Source of the DNA: Planctomycetes bacterium UBA1662
GTDB lineage: Bacteria > Planctomycetota > UBA8108
Direction of reading: 5' to 3'
Assembly (NCBI GenBank): GCA_002320775.1
Contig: DCKY01000269.1
Location: 1 to 19,202 of the forward strand
DNA: 19,202 nt
The notes under the pieces were generated by a model. That model was given only the letters and a program-made list of their open reading frames with translations. It was not told the origin of the DNA and ran no database searches. Shown one piece after another: positions 1 to 7,522 of the stretch; position 1 is the stretch's first letter; each line of letters opens with the position of its first letter. Both the position numbers and the translations under genes were made by a program.

Positions 1-1710
1 ACGGGTACGGGCGGCCCAGCGTCCGCACTGGCGGCTGAGCTCGTAGATCAGCGGATTTCTCAGGTGGGCCCGGTCAAAGTTATAGGCCCCGTAGAGAACC
101 CAGTCAGATTCCTCCGGCATGCCCAGGGGCGAGAAATCGGTGTCCTCGTTGTTCTCATCCCAGAACTCCAGACCGTAGCTCACCTTGTCCCGCCCGCCGG
201 TAGAGGAGCCGCGCGTCTTGATCCCGATCCGATTAGCCAGGATAGCCTCGTTCGAGAAGCTCGTCCTTCCCCCGACGGGCTCGTAGATCGCCATGAAGGC
301 CTCCTCGAAAGAGCCGCTGGGAACCCCGCCGCCGCCGAAGCTGTCGATGACGACAACCGGGATGGTCGAGCTGAAGTTCCTGACGTTCGAAGCCAGCATG
401 ATGTAGCTACGGCTGACCGTGGGGCTCACCGAGCCATCCGGTTCGAAAACCCTGGCACGAATCCTCGAGCTCGCGGTGATGGTCACCGGGCCCGTATAGC
501 GTGTCGAGTTGGCGCCGGGAAGAGATCCATCACGAGTGTAGCGGATAACGGCCGTTGGCGACTCCGAGGTGATCGTCATCGGAGTGTTTCCCATGATGAC
601 TCCACTGGCGGGCGTAATCGTCGGCGGCAGCGTGATCCCGATGACTCCAGGAAGGTTGGCGGATCCCGGAGTGGGCTGCGGGAAATAGAGCAGCTCATCA
701 CGGTTCAGCTCGCCGGCATCAAAACCAACCAGCTCAGGCATGATCACGAAGTCCGAGCTGCCGAGGTTGTCGTTCAATCCGATAATCGCCAATACGTTTT
801 CGCCATCCCTGAGAGCCCCTGCGCCGCCTGCCACGGAGAAATCCTCGAACTCAACAGCCTCCCCATCATCGTGAAGCGAGGTGGCGCCGGTATTCCAACT
901 CCCGTTACCTGCCGGAGCGTTGGCGCCGGCAATTCGTTGCCCATTGATGAAGGCGATGAAGCCATCGTCGTATTTCATCCTCAGCAGGAGACCACTGACG
1001 CTGGCCCCATCCTCCAGCGAAAACGGAATCCGGATAAAGCAGGCCAGGTTCTCGCCGCGCATCTGGTCCTCGACATCGAGGTTGATAAGCCCCCTGTAGG
1101 TGGCATTGCGGTCATAGCCAACTCCTGTCTCGCCGGAGAGCCAGGCTGAGTCGTCGAAGCCCGGCTCCATCCAGGTCATGCCGAGGTTGCCGTTGGTGGG
1201 AACCAGGGCCCTGGCTGGGACCTCCGAACCGACCAGGCCGATCTGCCGTGCGTTCTGAGAAATCCCGTAGGAGAAGCCGGCTATCAGCTCCGGGAAAGGA
1301 GCGATCTGGTCGACGATCGTCTCCCCATCGGAGGCGAACAGACCGAGAAACTCACCGGATGAGCTAAGCTTGAAGTTCGTGTGCAGCTCCGAGCCGGCAT
1401 CGCGGCGATCCTTGTCGGAGGCGAAGACCACCAGGAAGCCGCCCGGGGCGATGGACACGCTCGGGAAACGCCACTTCTCAGGAACCAGGGGATCGTCGGA
1501 GAGATAATAGCCTGAGAGGTTCTGGGTCGAGTTGCCCGCGTTGAAAAGCTCGATCCAGTCCGGGGTGTTGCCATCCTCATCCTCGATGGTGCCGTTGTTG
1601 ACGGCCATCAGCTCACTGATGATGACATCCTGGGCGGCGATCTGGCTGAGAGCTCCGAGGAAAACGAGCAGTGCCGGAAATCCGGACTTTCTTAATACTT
1701 GCGACATCAT
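1..1710 (-). CDS. Secreted lamin-tail / CotH-type protein (5' part, continues beyond left edge)
   Basis: The frame is open from the ATG at 1710 to base 1 (570 codons) and has no stop in the window. A GGAGAGG Shine-Dalgarno lies 5 bases upstream; a second ATG follows at 1707. Seen: a signal peptide at about 1-26 (hydrophobic core PALLVFLGAL, cleavage near QIAA). A lamin-tail-like domain follows at about 27-130, with GNTPDWIELFNAG, LSGYYLSDDP and LVVFASDKDR. A beta-rich segment comes next, with MKYDDGFIAFINGQRI at about 240-255. A chitobiase C-terminal-like module sits at about 358-425 (IRYTRDGSLPG). The start of a CotH domain is at about 440-570 (TRGSST, LGMPEESDWVLYGAYNFD, RNPLIYELSR). CotH proteins of spore formers are atypical protein kinases; exported homologues are common in planctomycetes, where the substrate is unknown. 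The catalytic part of CotH would lie to the left of base 1, so activity cannot be judged here. Confidence 0.9.
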   Translation of the reverse strand, partial: MMSQVLRKSGFPALLVFLGALSQIAAQDVIISELMAVNNGTIEDEDGNTPDWIELFNAGNSTQNLSGYYLSDDPLVPEKWRFPSVSIAPGGFLVVFASDKDRRDAGSELHTNFKLSSSGEFLGLFASDGETIVDQIAPFPELIAGFSYGISQNARQIGLVGSEVPARALVPTNGNLGMTWMEPGFDDSAWLSGETGVGYDRNATYRGLINLDVEDQMRGENLACFIRIPFSLEDGASVSGLLLRMKYDDGFIAFINGQRIAGANAPAGNGSWNTGATSLHDDGEAVEFEDFSVAGGAGALRDGENVLAIIGLNDNLGSSDFVIMPELVGFDAGELNRDELLYFPQPTPGSANLPGVIGITLPPTITPASGVIMGNTPMTITSESPTAVIRYTRDGSLPGANSTRYTGPVTITASSRIRARVFEPDGSVSPTVSRSYIMLASNVRNFSSTIPVVVIDSFGGGGVPSGSFEEAFMAIYEPVGGRTSFSNEAILANRIGIKTRGSSTGGRDKVSYGLEFWDENNEDTDFSPLGMPEESDWVLYGAYNFDRAHLRNPLIYELSRQCGRWAARTR

Positions 1711-1867
1711 GTATACCTCTCCCCAACTGCCAACAGGCGCTGATTTCATGGTCATCTTCAGGGCACAGGCCAACACTGAAGAACCCTTGTTAATACAACA
1801 ATAGCAGCCAGTTCGGGGCAATGGGAGCAATTTGCCTGTCAATGACAGCAACGATCTCTGGTAGACC

Positions 1868-3076
1868 TTATTTCTTCTTCCAGGCCGCCGGCTTGTCGAG
1901 GCCGGGCTGCAGGATCGCCAGGATGCTCATTGCCGTGCTGTAGCTCTTGCTGCGCTCAAAGACACGGTCATTCCAGCCGCCATCGCTCTCCCGGATCTTC
2001 CACAGGAGCTTGTAGAGCCGCTGCCGGTAGGCGGAGCGCAGCCTGGTGGGAAGCAGCTCGATGGCCTGGGCCGCGTAATAATGCGCGAAGAAGAAATAAT
2101 AGGGAGCGATCATATAGGGCGGCTCGTGGGTCCCCGTCTTCTTGCGACGCTTCTCCAGCTCCCCCCAATGCTCGAAGAAGGCCTCCAGGCTGGAGCGGAT
2201 CCTCTCCACCTTGCCCCGCCCGGCGAGATAGAGCGTTACCTCGCAAAGCGGCATCCTGCCCACAGCCCCGGGAATATCCTCGAATCCCCGACCGCTTTTC
2301 ACCCGGGGATAGGTCGCGTACTGGAAGGTGCCTGAATCAAGCCTCGCATCCTCGAGCGAATCAAGGGCCCTGTCCACCACATCGGGGTCCACCTTGAAGC
2401 CACTGGCGGCGGCCGCGAAGAGCGCCTGCAGCGTGGCCGCGGTCATGAAGGTGGATGGAGGAGAGCTCTTCGAGGCCCCCCCGCGGCGGGAATAGTTCCA
2501 GCCGCCGATTCGAACGATCTCTGTACTCTCGAGGATCGACACCAGCTTACGAATCGGCTCGTCAAAGGCCTTCCTGGTGCCAAGCTTTCCGCTGGCCCTC
2601 GCCTCGAGCAGAAACTGCAGGCCATAGGCATGTCCCCAACCGCGAACATCGTAGGTGCTGTTGAAGCCCGGCGACATCAGCGGGTCTTTCAAAGACGCGA
2701 CGATAAAATCACGACCCCGCTTGACCGCGGCCTGGGTCAGCTTCGAAGACCTGAAGGCCGGCGTCTTGAGCAGGGCCCAGGAGCAGATTGCCGTACCACC
2801 GACACGATAGCCCATAGGTATGATCCCGCCTCTTTTTCCCGGTCTGCGAACCCGGTAGACACCCTCATACGGCCACTCGCTGCTGATTGTCCCGCTGGGC
2901 CCGAGGCTCTCCTGTCTGCCGACAACCAGCTTGGCTCCTCTCTTCACCGCCGCTCGGAGCGCCGTCTTGCTGATCGTGTCAGCGGCCGCGGCCACTCCCC
3001 CGCCAGTGAAAAACAGCGCCAGGCCCGCAATCATGGCCGGCTGTATTCGCAAAAACCCTGGAAGATTCATCCACAT
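1868..3076 (-). CDS. Secreted prenyltransferase/squalene-cyclase-like alpha/alpha-toroid protein
   Basis: A protein of 402 residues. The start at 3076 has GGGGAG 6 bases upstream; a second ATG two codons later (3070) is an alternative. Seen: a signal peptide at 1-32 (hydrophobic AMIAGLALFF, cleavage near VAAAA). After that come helical repeats typical of the squalene-oxidase repeat family: a GGWNYSR motif at 191-197, the SSPPSTFMTAATLQALF helix at about 204-220, and a closing DGGWND motif at 365-370 followed by a helix with STAMSILAI. No DxDD cyclase motif or other obvious catalytic acid cluster is visible. True terpene cyclisation is therefore unlikely, and the fold may be used for binding or for an unknown enzymatic task outside the cytoplasm. 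Related secreted toroid proteins are frequent in planctomycetes. It is separated from the downstream CotH gene by 157 bases with no clear terminator, so co-transcription is possible but unproven. Confidence 0.85.
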   Translation of the reverse strand: MWMNLPGFLRIQPAMIAGLALFFTGGGVAAAADTISKTALRAAVKRGAKLVVGRQESLGPSGTISSEWPYEGVYRVRRPGKRGGIIPMGYRVGGTAICSWALLKTPAFRSSKLTQAAVKRGRDFIVASLKDPLMSPGFNSTYDVRGWGHAYGLQFLLEARASGKLGTRKAFDEPIRKLVSILESTEIVRIGGWNYSRRGGASKSSPPSTFMTAATLQALFAAAASGFKVDPDVVDRALDSLEDARLDSGTFQYATYPRVKSGRGFEDIPGAVGRMPLCEVTLYLAGRGKVERIRSSLEAFFEHWGELEKRRKKTGTHEPPYMIAPYYFFFAHYYAAQAIELLPTRLRSAYRQRLYKLLWKIRESDGGWNDRVFERSKSYSTAMSILAILQPGLDKPAAWKKK

Positions 3077-3252
3077 ACCTCGCTCCCCTTTTTTTTACAG
3101 AATACCTTCTGCGAAAAAAAAATCGCCCCTTATTATTCCGGCCCGGCTCTTCGAGCGAACCCGGGGTTTCCCTTGTTAGAAGAGCGCGGGCTACTTACCA
3201 TCTGCTCCTGGAGCGGCGCGTCCTGAAAGAAGCGGCTCGAGCCAATCATGTC

Positions 3253-3259
3253 AAAGGAG
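3253..3259 (+). promoter_or_regulatory. Ribosome binding site that sets the ribokinase start
   Basis: AAAGGAG, 6 bases before the ATG at 3266. It lies inside the reading frame that opens at the upstream ATG (3248), so it argues for the downstream ATG as the real start. Confidence 0.7.
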
Positions 3260-3265
3260 CAGACC

Positions 3266-4198
3266 ATGGGCGAAAAGCCCCGGATCCTCGTCATCGGCAG
3301 CATCAACATGGACGTTGTGCTGAAAGCGGAAAAATTTCCGGCTCCGGGAGAGACCGTTCTGGGCACTGACCTCAGCCTGATACCCGGCGGCAAGGGAGCC
3401 AACCAGGCAGTGGCTCTTTCCCGGCTTGGGGCCAGCTCCAGTCTCCTGGGGCGCGTTGGAGCCGACCCCTGGGGAGAAGAGCTCGCCGGCAAGCTGAGCG
3501 AGAATGGCGTCGACACGGAGAATGTGGCCGCTGTAGATTCTCTTCCGACCGGCAACGCGACCATCATCGTCGACCAGGAAGGCGAGAACCGCATCGTGCT
3601 GATCGCCGGCGCCAACGATGCCCTGCTTCCCGAAGATGTCGACCTGGCCCTCGCAGGAAAAGCTGCCTGGGACGCGATCCTGCTGCAGCTGGAGATCCCG
3701 CTCGAGACAGTCTGCCACGCGATCTCAGCCGGCGCCGCTCGCGGCATCCCGGTGATCCTTGACGCGGGCCCTCCTGTGAAGCTGTCACTCGAGAAGCTTC
3801 GGGGCGTCACGGTCCTCTCGCCAAATGAAAGCGAGACCGAGGCCCTCACAGGAATCCGCCCGGACGGACTTGAATCCGCCAGCCGCGCAGCGGCTCTCCT
3901 CGAAAAATCCACCGGGGCCAGGGAGGTGGTACTCAAGCTTGGCGATCGTGGCGCCCTCTGCAGAATCGATGGCCACTGGAAACTCATAGAGGCTCATCGG
4001 GTTGAGGTGGTCGATACAACCGCGGCCGGCGACAGCTTCACCGCGGCGCTCGCAATCGAGTACACCCGCAAGACAGGAATCAAGGAGGCCGCCAGGAGAG
4101 CGATAGCGGCGGGAGCGCTGGCTGTCACACGTCTCGGTGCACAGCCATCTCTCCCCACGGCTGAAGAGGTCGACAGGCTGCTGGAGCGAGCGGGATAA
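3266..4198 (+). CDS. rbsK: Ribokinase (PfkB-family sugar kinase)
   Basis: Phosphorylates ribose, or a related pentose, at the 5-OH using ATP, in the cytoplasm. From the ATG at 3266 the protein has 310 residues, close to the E. coli ribokinase length of 309. Seen: the N-terminal sugar-binding motif GSINMD (11-16), the GGKGANQA signature (41-48), QLEIP (142-146), the PNESE motif with N187 and E190, KLGDRG (224-229), and the catalytic DTTAAGDSF, whose base is D255. The residue numbers of N187, E190 and D255 coincide with those of the E. coli enzyme. An in-frame ATG at 3248 would add six residues but would place the Shine-Dalgarno inside the gene. It heads a four-gene cluster; the methyltransferase starts 3 bases after its stop. 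Sugar preference cannot be read from the sequence. No ribose transporter or ribose-pyranase gene is adjacent. Confidence 0.93.
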   Translation: MGEKPRILVIGSINMDVVLKAEKFPAPGETVLGTDLSLIPGGKGANQAVALSRLGASSSLLGRVGADPWGEELAGKLSENGVDTENVAAVDSLPTGNATIIVDQEGENRIVLIAGANDALLPEDVDLALAGKAAWDAILLQLEIPLETVCHAISAGAARGIPVILDAGPPVKLSLEKLRGVTVLSPNESETEALTGIRPDGLESASRAAALLEKSTGAREVVLKLGDRGALCRIDGHWKLIEAHRVEVVDTTAAGDSFTAALAIEYTRKTGIKEAARRAIAAGALAVTRLGAQPSLPTAEEVDRLLERAG

Positions 4199-4201
4199 AA
4201 A

Positions 4202-4960
4202 ATGACAACCGATGCGCTCTTCAAACATATCGAGCTTCTCCAGGGCAACCAACCCTGGGGCAGATTCCTCGACGCCGGAACGGGGGAAGCCTCCCTTCGC
4301 TGGGTCACAGGGCTCGATACGCAGAACTGGACAGCGATCACCGCTGACCCCCAGCGCGCCAGGAGAATGGAAAATAAATTCAGCGACCGGGTCCGTGAAG
4401 GCGACCGGGTGCTGTCCGGGAACTGGAGCGACCCGCTGCTGCTCCAGGGCGAGGTCTTCGACGTGGTGCTGGCGGACTATCTCATCGGATCGATGGACCG
4501 CTTCTCGCCTTATTTTCAATACAGCTTCCTGCGCCGTCTTCGACCCCATATCGGGACAAGACTCTACCTGGTAGGACTCGAACCCTATCATGGAGCGTCC
4601 GGAGACGCCGGTGGCCGCCTGGTCATGGAGATCGCCAACCTGCGGGATGCCTGTATCCTTCACGCCGGACATCGCTGCCACCGGGAATACCCGGCTGAAT
4701 GGGTCATCGGCCAGTTGGAGAGCTCCGGCTTCGAGGTGGAAGAAGAGAAGCGCTTCCCGATCATCTACGGCACCAAGTTCATCAACGAGCAGCTCGACGT
4801 GTGCCGTAGAAAGCTCGAATTCATCGAGAACCAGGAGCTCGTCAGCGGCCTGCGAAGCCGCATCGACAAGCTCCGCGAGAAAGCCCTGGCCTTCTATGAT
4901 GTTCACCGCGGCATCCGATTCGGATACGATTACGTCATCTCAGCCAGGCCCGTTCAATAG
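4202..4960 (+). CDS. Class I SAM-dependent methyltransferase
   Basis: A protein of 252 residues, probably a cytoplasmic methyltransferase of unknown substrate. Seen: motif I FLDAGTGEA (22-30) for S-adenosylmethionine binding, an acidic D49 after the second strand (ITADP), and the motif IV-like FDVVLADYLIG (86-96). A mixed C-terminal domain ends in a basic helix and the strand FGYDYVISARPV. It begins 3 bases after the ribokinase stop, so it is probably translationally coupled; a weak GGAG lies near the end of the ribokinase gene. Spermidine-synthase-like proteins share this fold, but no polyamine-binding motif was recognised. The family is not one I can name, so only the fold-level call is supported. 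Confidence 0.82.
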   Translation: MTTDALFKHIELLQGNQPWGRFLDAGTGEASLRWVTGLDTQNWTAITADPQRARRMENKFSDRVREGDRVLSGNWSDPLLLQGEVFDVVLADYLIGSMDRFSPYFQYSFLRRLRPHIGTRLYLVGLEPYHGASGDAGGRLVMEIANLRDACILHAGHRCHREYPAEWVIGQLESSGFEVEEEKRFPIIYGTKFINEQLDVCRRKLEFIENQELVSGLRSRIDKLREKALAFYDVHRGIRFGYDYVISARPVQ

Positions 4961-4993
4961 CCACCAGGAAGGTCGTGAAGGAGAACAGCTCGC

Positions 4994-5440
4994 ATGGAAT
5001 CGCAGGACCTCTACAGGATGCTGGCGCACGTCGTCCTGGTCATCCATTTCGCCTTCGTCTCCTTCGTCGTCGTCGGCCTGCTGCTCACATGGATCGGCTA
5101 CTTTCTGAGTTGGAGCTTCGTCAGGAACTTCTACTTCCGCGCCGCCCACATCCTGGCGATGGGCGTCGTCCTCCTGGAGGCTCTCTTCGGAGTCGTCTGC
5201 CCGTTGACCACATGGGAGATCGAGCTGCGAAAGCTCGGGGGGCAGGTTGTCTACGAAGACCAGAGCTTCATGCAGTACTGGATCCACAAGATCATGTTTT
5301 TCCAGCTGGAGCCGCTCACCTTCAAGATCATCTACGGATGTTTTTTCACCGCCCTCCTGCTGAGCTTTTTCTTCGTACGCCCACGAGCACCGGGCTGGCT
5401 CACCAGAAAAACCGACGCCGGAACGGAAAAACAGGAATAA
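4994..5440 (+). CDS. DUF2784 family integral membrane protein
   Basis: A protein of 148 residues predicted to sit in the cytoplasmic membrane. Hydrophobic segments lie at about 10-38, 50-72, 97-106 (short) and 108-128. The conserved features of DUF2784 are visible: an early VIHFAFVSFVVVG helix, the RNFYFRAAHILAMG segment, and VCPLTTWE (68-75) at the end of the second helix. The SFMQYWIHKIMFFQLEP stretch and a final helix complete the pattern. The biochemical role of the family is unknown. The start at 4994 has GGAG 10 bases upstream. It lies 33 bases after the methyltransferase and 31 before the monooxygenase, in the same direction, consistent with one operon. The C-terminal tail is charged and probably cytoplasmic. 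Confidence 0.88.
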   Translation: MESQDLYRMLAHVVLVIHFAFVSFVVVGLLLTWIGYFLSWSFVRNFYFRAAHILAMGVVLLEALFGVVCPLTTWEIELRKLGGQVVYEDQSFMQYWIHKIMFFQLEPLTFKIIYGCFFTALLLSFFFVRPRAPGWLTRKTDAGTEKQE

Positions 5441-5471
5441 GCCACCAACAAAGACAACCCGGAGACCGACC

Positions 5472-5780
5472 ATGATCCACGTGATAGCTGAGATTGAAAC
5501 CACCGAGGGCAAACGCGAGGCCTTCCTCGAAGAATTCAGGAAGGTGGTGCCGCTGGTACTCGAAGAGGCCGGCTGCATCGAGTACGGAGCGACCATCGAC
5601 GCCTCAACGGAAATCGACCGGCAGGCTCCCCTTCGCGACAAGACCGTCACCATCGTGGAGAAATGGTCCGATGTCGACGCCCTGCGCGCGCACCTTGACG
5701 CCGAGCACATGGCCGCCTATCGCGAGCGGGTGGTCGACCTCGTGGGGGGCGCGACCCTGAGAATCCTCGAGCCAGCCTGA
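5472..5780 (+). CDS. Antibiotic biosynthesis monooxygenase (ABM)-domain protein, YgiN-like
   Basis: A protein of 102 residues, a single ferredoxin-like ABM domain. Seen: the N-terminal strand MIHVIAEIET, the helix EGKREAFLEEFRKVVPLVLEE, and the conserved EAGCIEYGATID turn (about 31-43). The following strand and helix are TIVEKWSDVDALRAHLDAEH, and the last part is MAAYRERVVDLV. The His in the AEHMAAY segment matches the usual family position. Members act as cofactor-free quinol or polyketide monooxygenases, heme-degrading enzymes, or proteins without a known reaction, usually as dimers; the substrate here is unknown. The start has CCGGAG 7 bases upstream. It is the last gene of the cluster, and its stop lies one base from the stop of the convergent aldo/keto reductase. 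Confidence 0.87.
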   Translation: MIHVIAEIETTEGKREAFLEEFRKVVPLVLEEAGCIEYGATIDASTEIDRQAPLRDKTVTIVEKWSDVDALRAHLDAEHMAAYRERVVDLVGGATLRILEPA

Positions 5781-5781
5781 T

Positions 5782-6714
5782 TCAGTCGCTGTTTTCCGGC
5801 AGGCCTTCGTACCAGCAGAGATCTTTCACGGGCCCGAAAATCGCCAACACCTCCGCCAGCAATTCTCCATCGAGAGGTTCCTCGATCCACCGGCAGTTTT
5901 TGCGGATGTTCTCCGGATCAGCACTTCCGACAATACAGCTCGCCAGGCGCTCCTGGGATGTTGAGAACTGCACAGCCAGCTTTGAGATGTCCGCTCCACG
6001 CCGTGAGCAATGTTCCGCGGCCCTGGCGCAGGCCTCCTTCAGCTCAGCCGGGGCGGGATGCCAGTCCGGTGGTCCACGATGCGACAGCAACCCCATCGAA
6101 AGCGGAGACGCAGTAAGCACCCCGACCCCCCGCTCCTCGAGCTCCGGCAGGACCCCCAGCAGGGAGGTGTCATTGAGGCAGTAACGTGAATAGGAAAGAA
6201 CGGTGTCCACCTCGGCCTTCCTCGCCACCCTGCAGAAGGCGCCCACGGGCAGACCGGTGATGCCAACATGCCCTACCTTACCGGAGCGCTGAAGATCACG
6301 CAGAGCCGGGAGGGTCTCCTCGATAATGATCTCCAGGGAGCCAAATTCAATATCGTGGATCTGGATCAGGTCAATGTGATCGATTCCCAGGCGGACGAGA
6401 CTCTCATCCACCGACGCAAGGGCCCGTCCCGGGCTAAAATCGAATTCCTTCGCCCCGTAGCGGCCGACCTTGGTCGCGAGATAGTACCTCTGCCGGGAAA
6501 TACCCCGCAGGGCCTTGCCAAGAACGGTCTCCGCCCGGGTCTGACCATAATAGGGAGCCACGTCGATGAAGTTGATTCCCTCATCGAGCGCCGTGTGAAC
6601 GGCCCGGATCGCTTCACCTTCATCAATGTCGCGAAAGACTCCCCCGAGAGAGGAGGCTCCGAAGCTGAGTGCTGAAACCTGCAGGCCAGTACGGCCAAGC
6701 TGTCGATACTTCAT
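5782..6714 (-). CDS. Aldo/keto reductase, L-galactose dehydrogenase-like
   Basis: A protein of 310 residues, an NAD(P)-dependent TIM-barrel oxidoreductase of the AKR superfamily. The AKR tetrad is D51, Y56, K82 and H120. It resembles plant L-galactose dehydrogenase closely, as recalled from that family: GRTGLQVSALSFGASSLG at the N-terminus, GINFIDVAPYYG, ATKVGRYG, FDFS, LIQIHDIEFGSLE, HVGITGLP, VLSYSRYCLND, GVGVLTASPLSMGLL and GPPDWHPAPAELK. Plant enzymes oxidise L-galactose to L-galactono-1,4-lactone; bacterial relatives act on L-fucose and other sugars, so the exact substrate is open. The ATG at 6714 has no Shine-Dalgarno. A TACTAT -10-like box on the minus strand (6734-6729) sits 14 bases upstream, which would give a very short leader, but the -35 is poor. 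It is divergent from the MBL-fold gene. Confidence 0.92.
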   Translation of the reverse strand: MKYRQLGRTGLQVSALSFGASSLGGVFRDIDEGEAIRAVHTALDEGINFIDVAPYYGQTRAETVLGKALRGISRQRYYLATKVGRYGAKEFDFSPGRALASVDESLVRLGIDHIDLIQIHDIEFGSLEIIIEETLPALRDLQRSGKVGHVGITGLPVGAFCRVARKAEVDTVLSYSRYCLNDTSLLGVLPELEERGVGVLTASPLSMGLLSHRGPPDWHPAPAELKEACARAAEHCSRRGADISKLAVQFSTSQERLASCIVGSADPENIRKNCRWIEEPLDGELLAEVLAIFGPVKDLCWYEGLPENSD

Positions 6715-6743
6715 AGTCAGAACAAAGAATAGTAGACTTACGC

Positions 6744-6773
6744 TTGAAAAAAAACTCCCGGCAGCCTCTTAAT
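6744..6773 (+). promoter_or_regulatory. Possible sigma70-type promoter for the MBL-fold gene
   Basis: TTGAAA (6744-6749) and CTTAAT (6768-6773) are separated by 18 bases in the short divergent intergenic region. A start site near 6780 would leave a leader of about 50 bases before the ATG at 6832. The match is by eye only, and the promoter consensus of this lineage is unknown. Confidence 0.3.
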
Positions 6774-6831
6774 GTGCGACCTTGACCTTGCGCAGATAAT
6801 AGCCATCGACAGAAGGCGGAGCGAAGAAAAG

Positions 6832-7503
6832 ATGAAGATCACCTGGTTTGGACACGCGGCCTTCTCAATTGAAGCAGTCAACTGCGATGGCCGAGACGTC
6901 AAGATCATCCTCGACCCCTACAACTACCCCGAATGCGGAGGCTACCTCCCGATCGACGAGGAGGCTGACATTGTCTCGATCAGCCACCACAATGAGCGCT
7001 ACCACTCCGACCTCTCTACGATCAAGGGAGACTACGAGCTCTTCGATGCCCTGGAACATGTCGGCAGCTCGATGACCTGCAGAGGCGTTGAGCTTGCGGC
7101 CTTCGAGGTCTATGAAACAGAAGACAAGGAGGGGCCCAACTCCCTGGTTAAATTCGAGCTGGAAGGTATCACTGTCGCCCACCAGGGAGACCTCGGCCAT
7201 CCCCCGGAAGGAGAAGCGCTCGAATTCCTGCGCGATACAGATGTGCTGCTCGCCCTCGCTGGAGGCCCTCCCACCATCAAGATCCCGGACCTGGCCGCGC
7301 TGGTGACAAAAACCCGGCCTTCCCTGGTGCTCCCGATGCACTACAAGACTCCAAAGGTCAATCTCGACCTTCAACCGGTCGAGGATTTCCTGGAAGCCTG
7401 CTCAGGCTATCCCATCGAGACCCCCGGCGGCCCTGAGCTTATCGTTACGCGCGACACGCTTCCGGCGGCAACGACCATCATCGTTCTCGACCACGCCCGC
7501 TGA
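6832..7503 (+). CDS. Metallo-beta-lactamase-fold hydrolase (UlaG/UPF0173-like) with atypical metal motif
   Basis: A protein of 223 residues from the ATG at 6832, chosen because MKITWFGHAAF is the normal N-terminus of the family. An upstream in-frame ATG (6772) would add 20 residues unlike the family. GGAG lies 10 bases before 6832. Seen: WFGHAAFSIE (5-14), LDPYNYPE (28-35), the metal region SISHHNERYH (49-58), AHQGDLGHP (116-124) with H117, D120 and H123, and LPMHYKT (167-173) with H170. The family normally has HxHxDH at the first site; here H52 is kept, but N54, R56 and Y57 occupy the other ligand positions, with a spare H58. It could bind one metal, use a shifted ligand set, or be non-catalytic. 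UlaG itself is a lactonase, but the substrate here is unknown. Divergent partner: the aldo/keto reductase. Confidence 0.85.
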   Translation: MKITWFGHAAFSIEAVNCDGRDVKIILDPYNYPECGGYLPIDEEADIVSISHHNERYHSDLSTIKGDYELFDALEHVGSSMTCRGVELAAFEVYETEDKEGPNSLVKFELEGITVAHQGDLGHPPEGEALEFLRDTDVLLALAGGPPTIKIPDLAALVTKTRPSLVLPMHYKTPKVNLDLQPVEDFLEACSGYPIETPGGPELIVTRDTLPAATTIIVLDHAR

Positions 7504-7522
7504 GAGAAGCCCCGGGCGGCGC

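Noticed and set aside
64..1149. Long open frame on the plus strand (361 codons) opposite the CotH-type gene.
   Set aside because: It has no Shine-Dalgarno and no recognisable domain, and it lies entirely antisense to a frame with clear lamin-tail and CotH motifs; GC-rich codon use creates such shadows.
1832..1842. Small dyad TGTCA-A-TGACA between the toroid gene and the CotH gene.
   Set aside because: It is too short to separate from chance, and no second copy was seen.
1868..3076. Reading the toroid protein as a true squalene-hopene or terpene cyclase.
   Set aside because: No DxDD motif or matching catalytic residues are visible, and the protein is exported; only the fold-level similarity holds.
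3785..4906. Minus-strand open frame of 373 codons across ribokinase and methyltransferase.
   Set aside because: It is antisense to two genes with intact catalytic motifs and has no recognisable domain.
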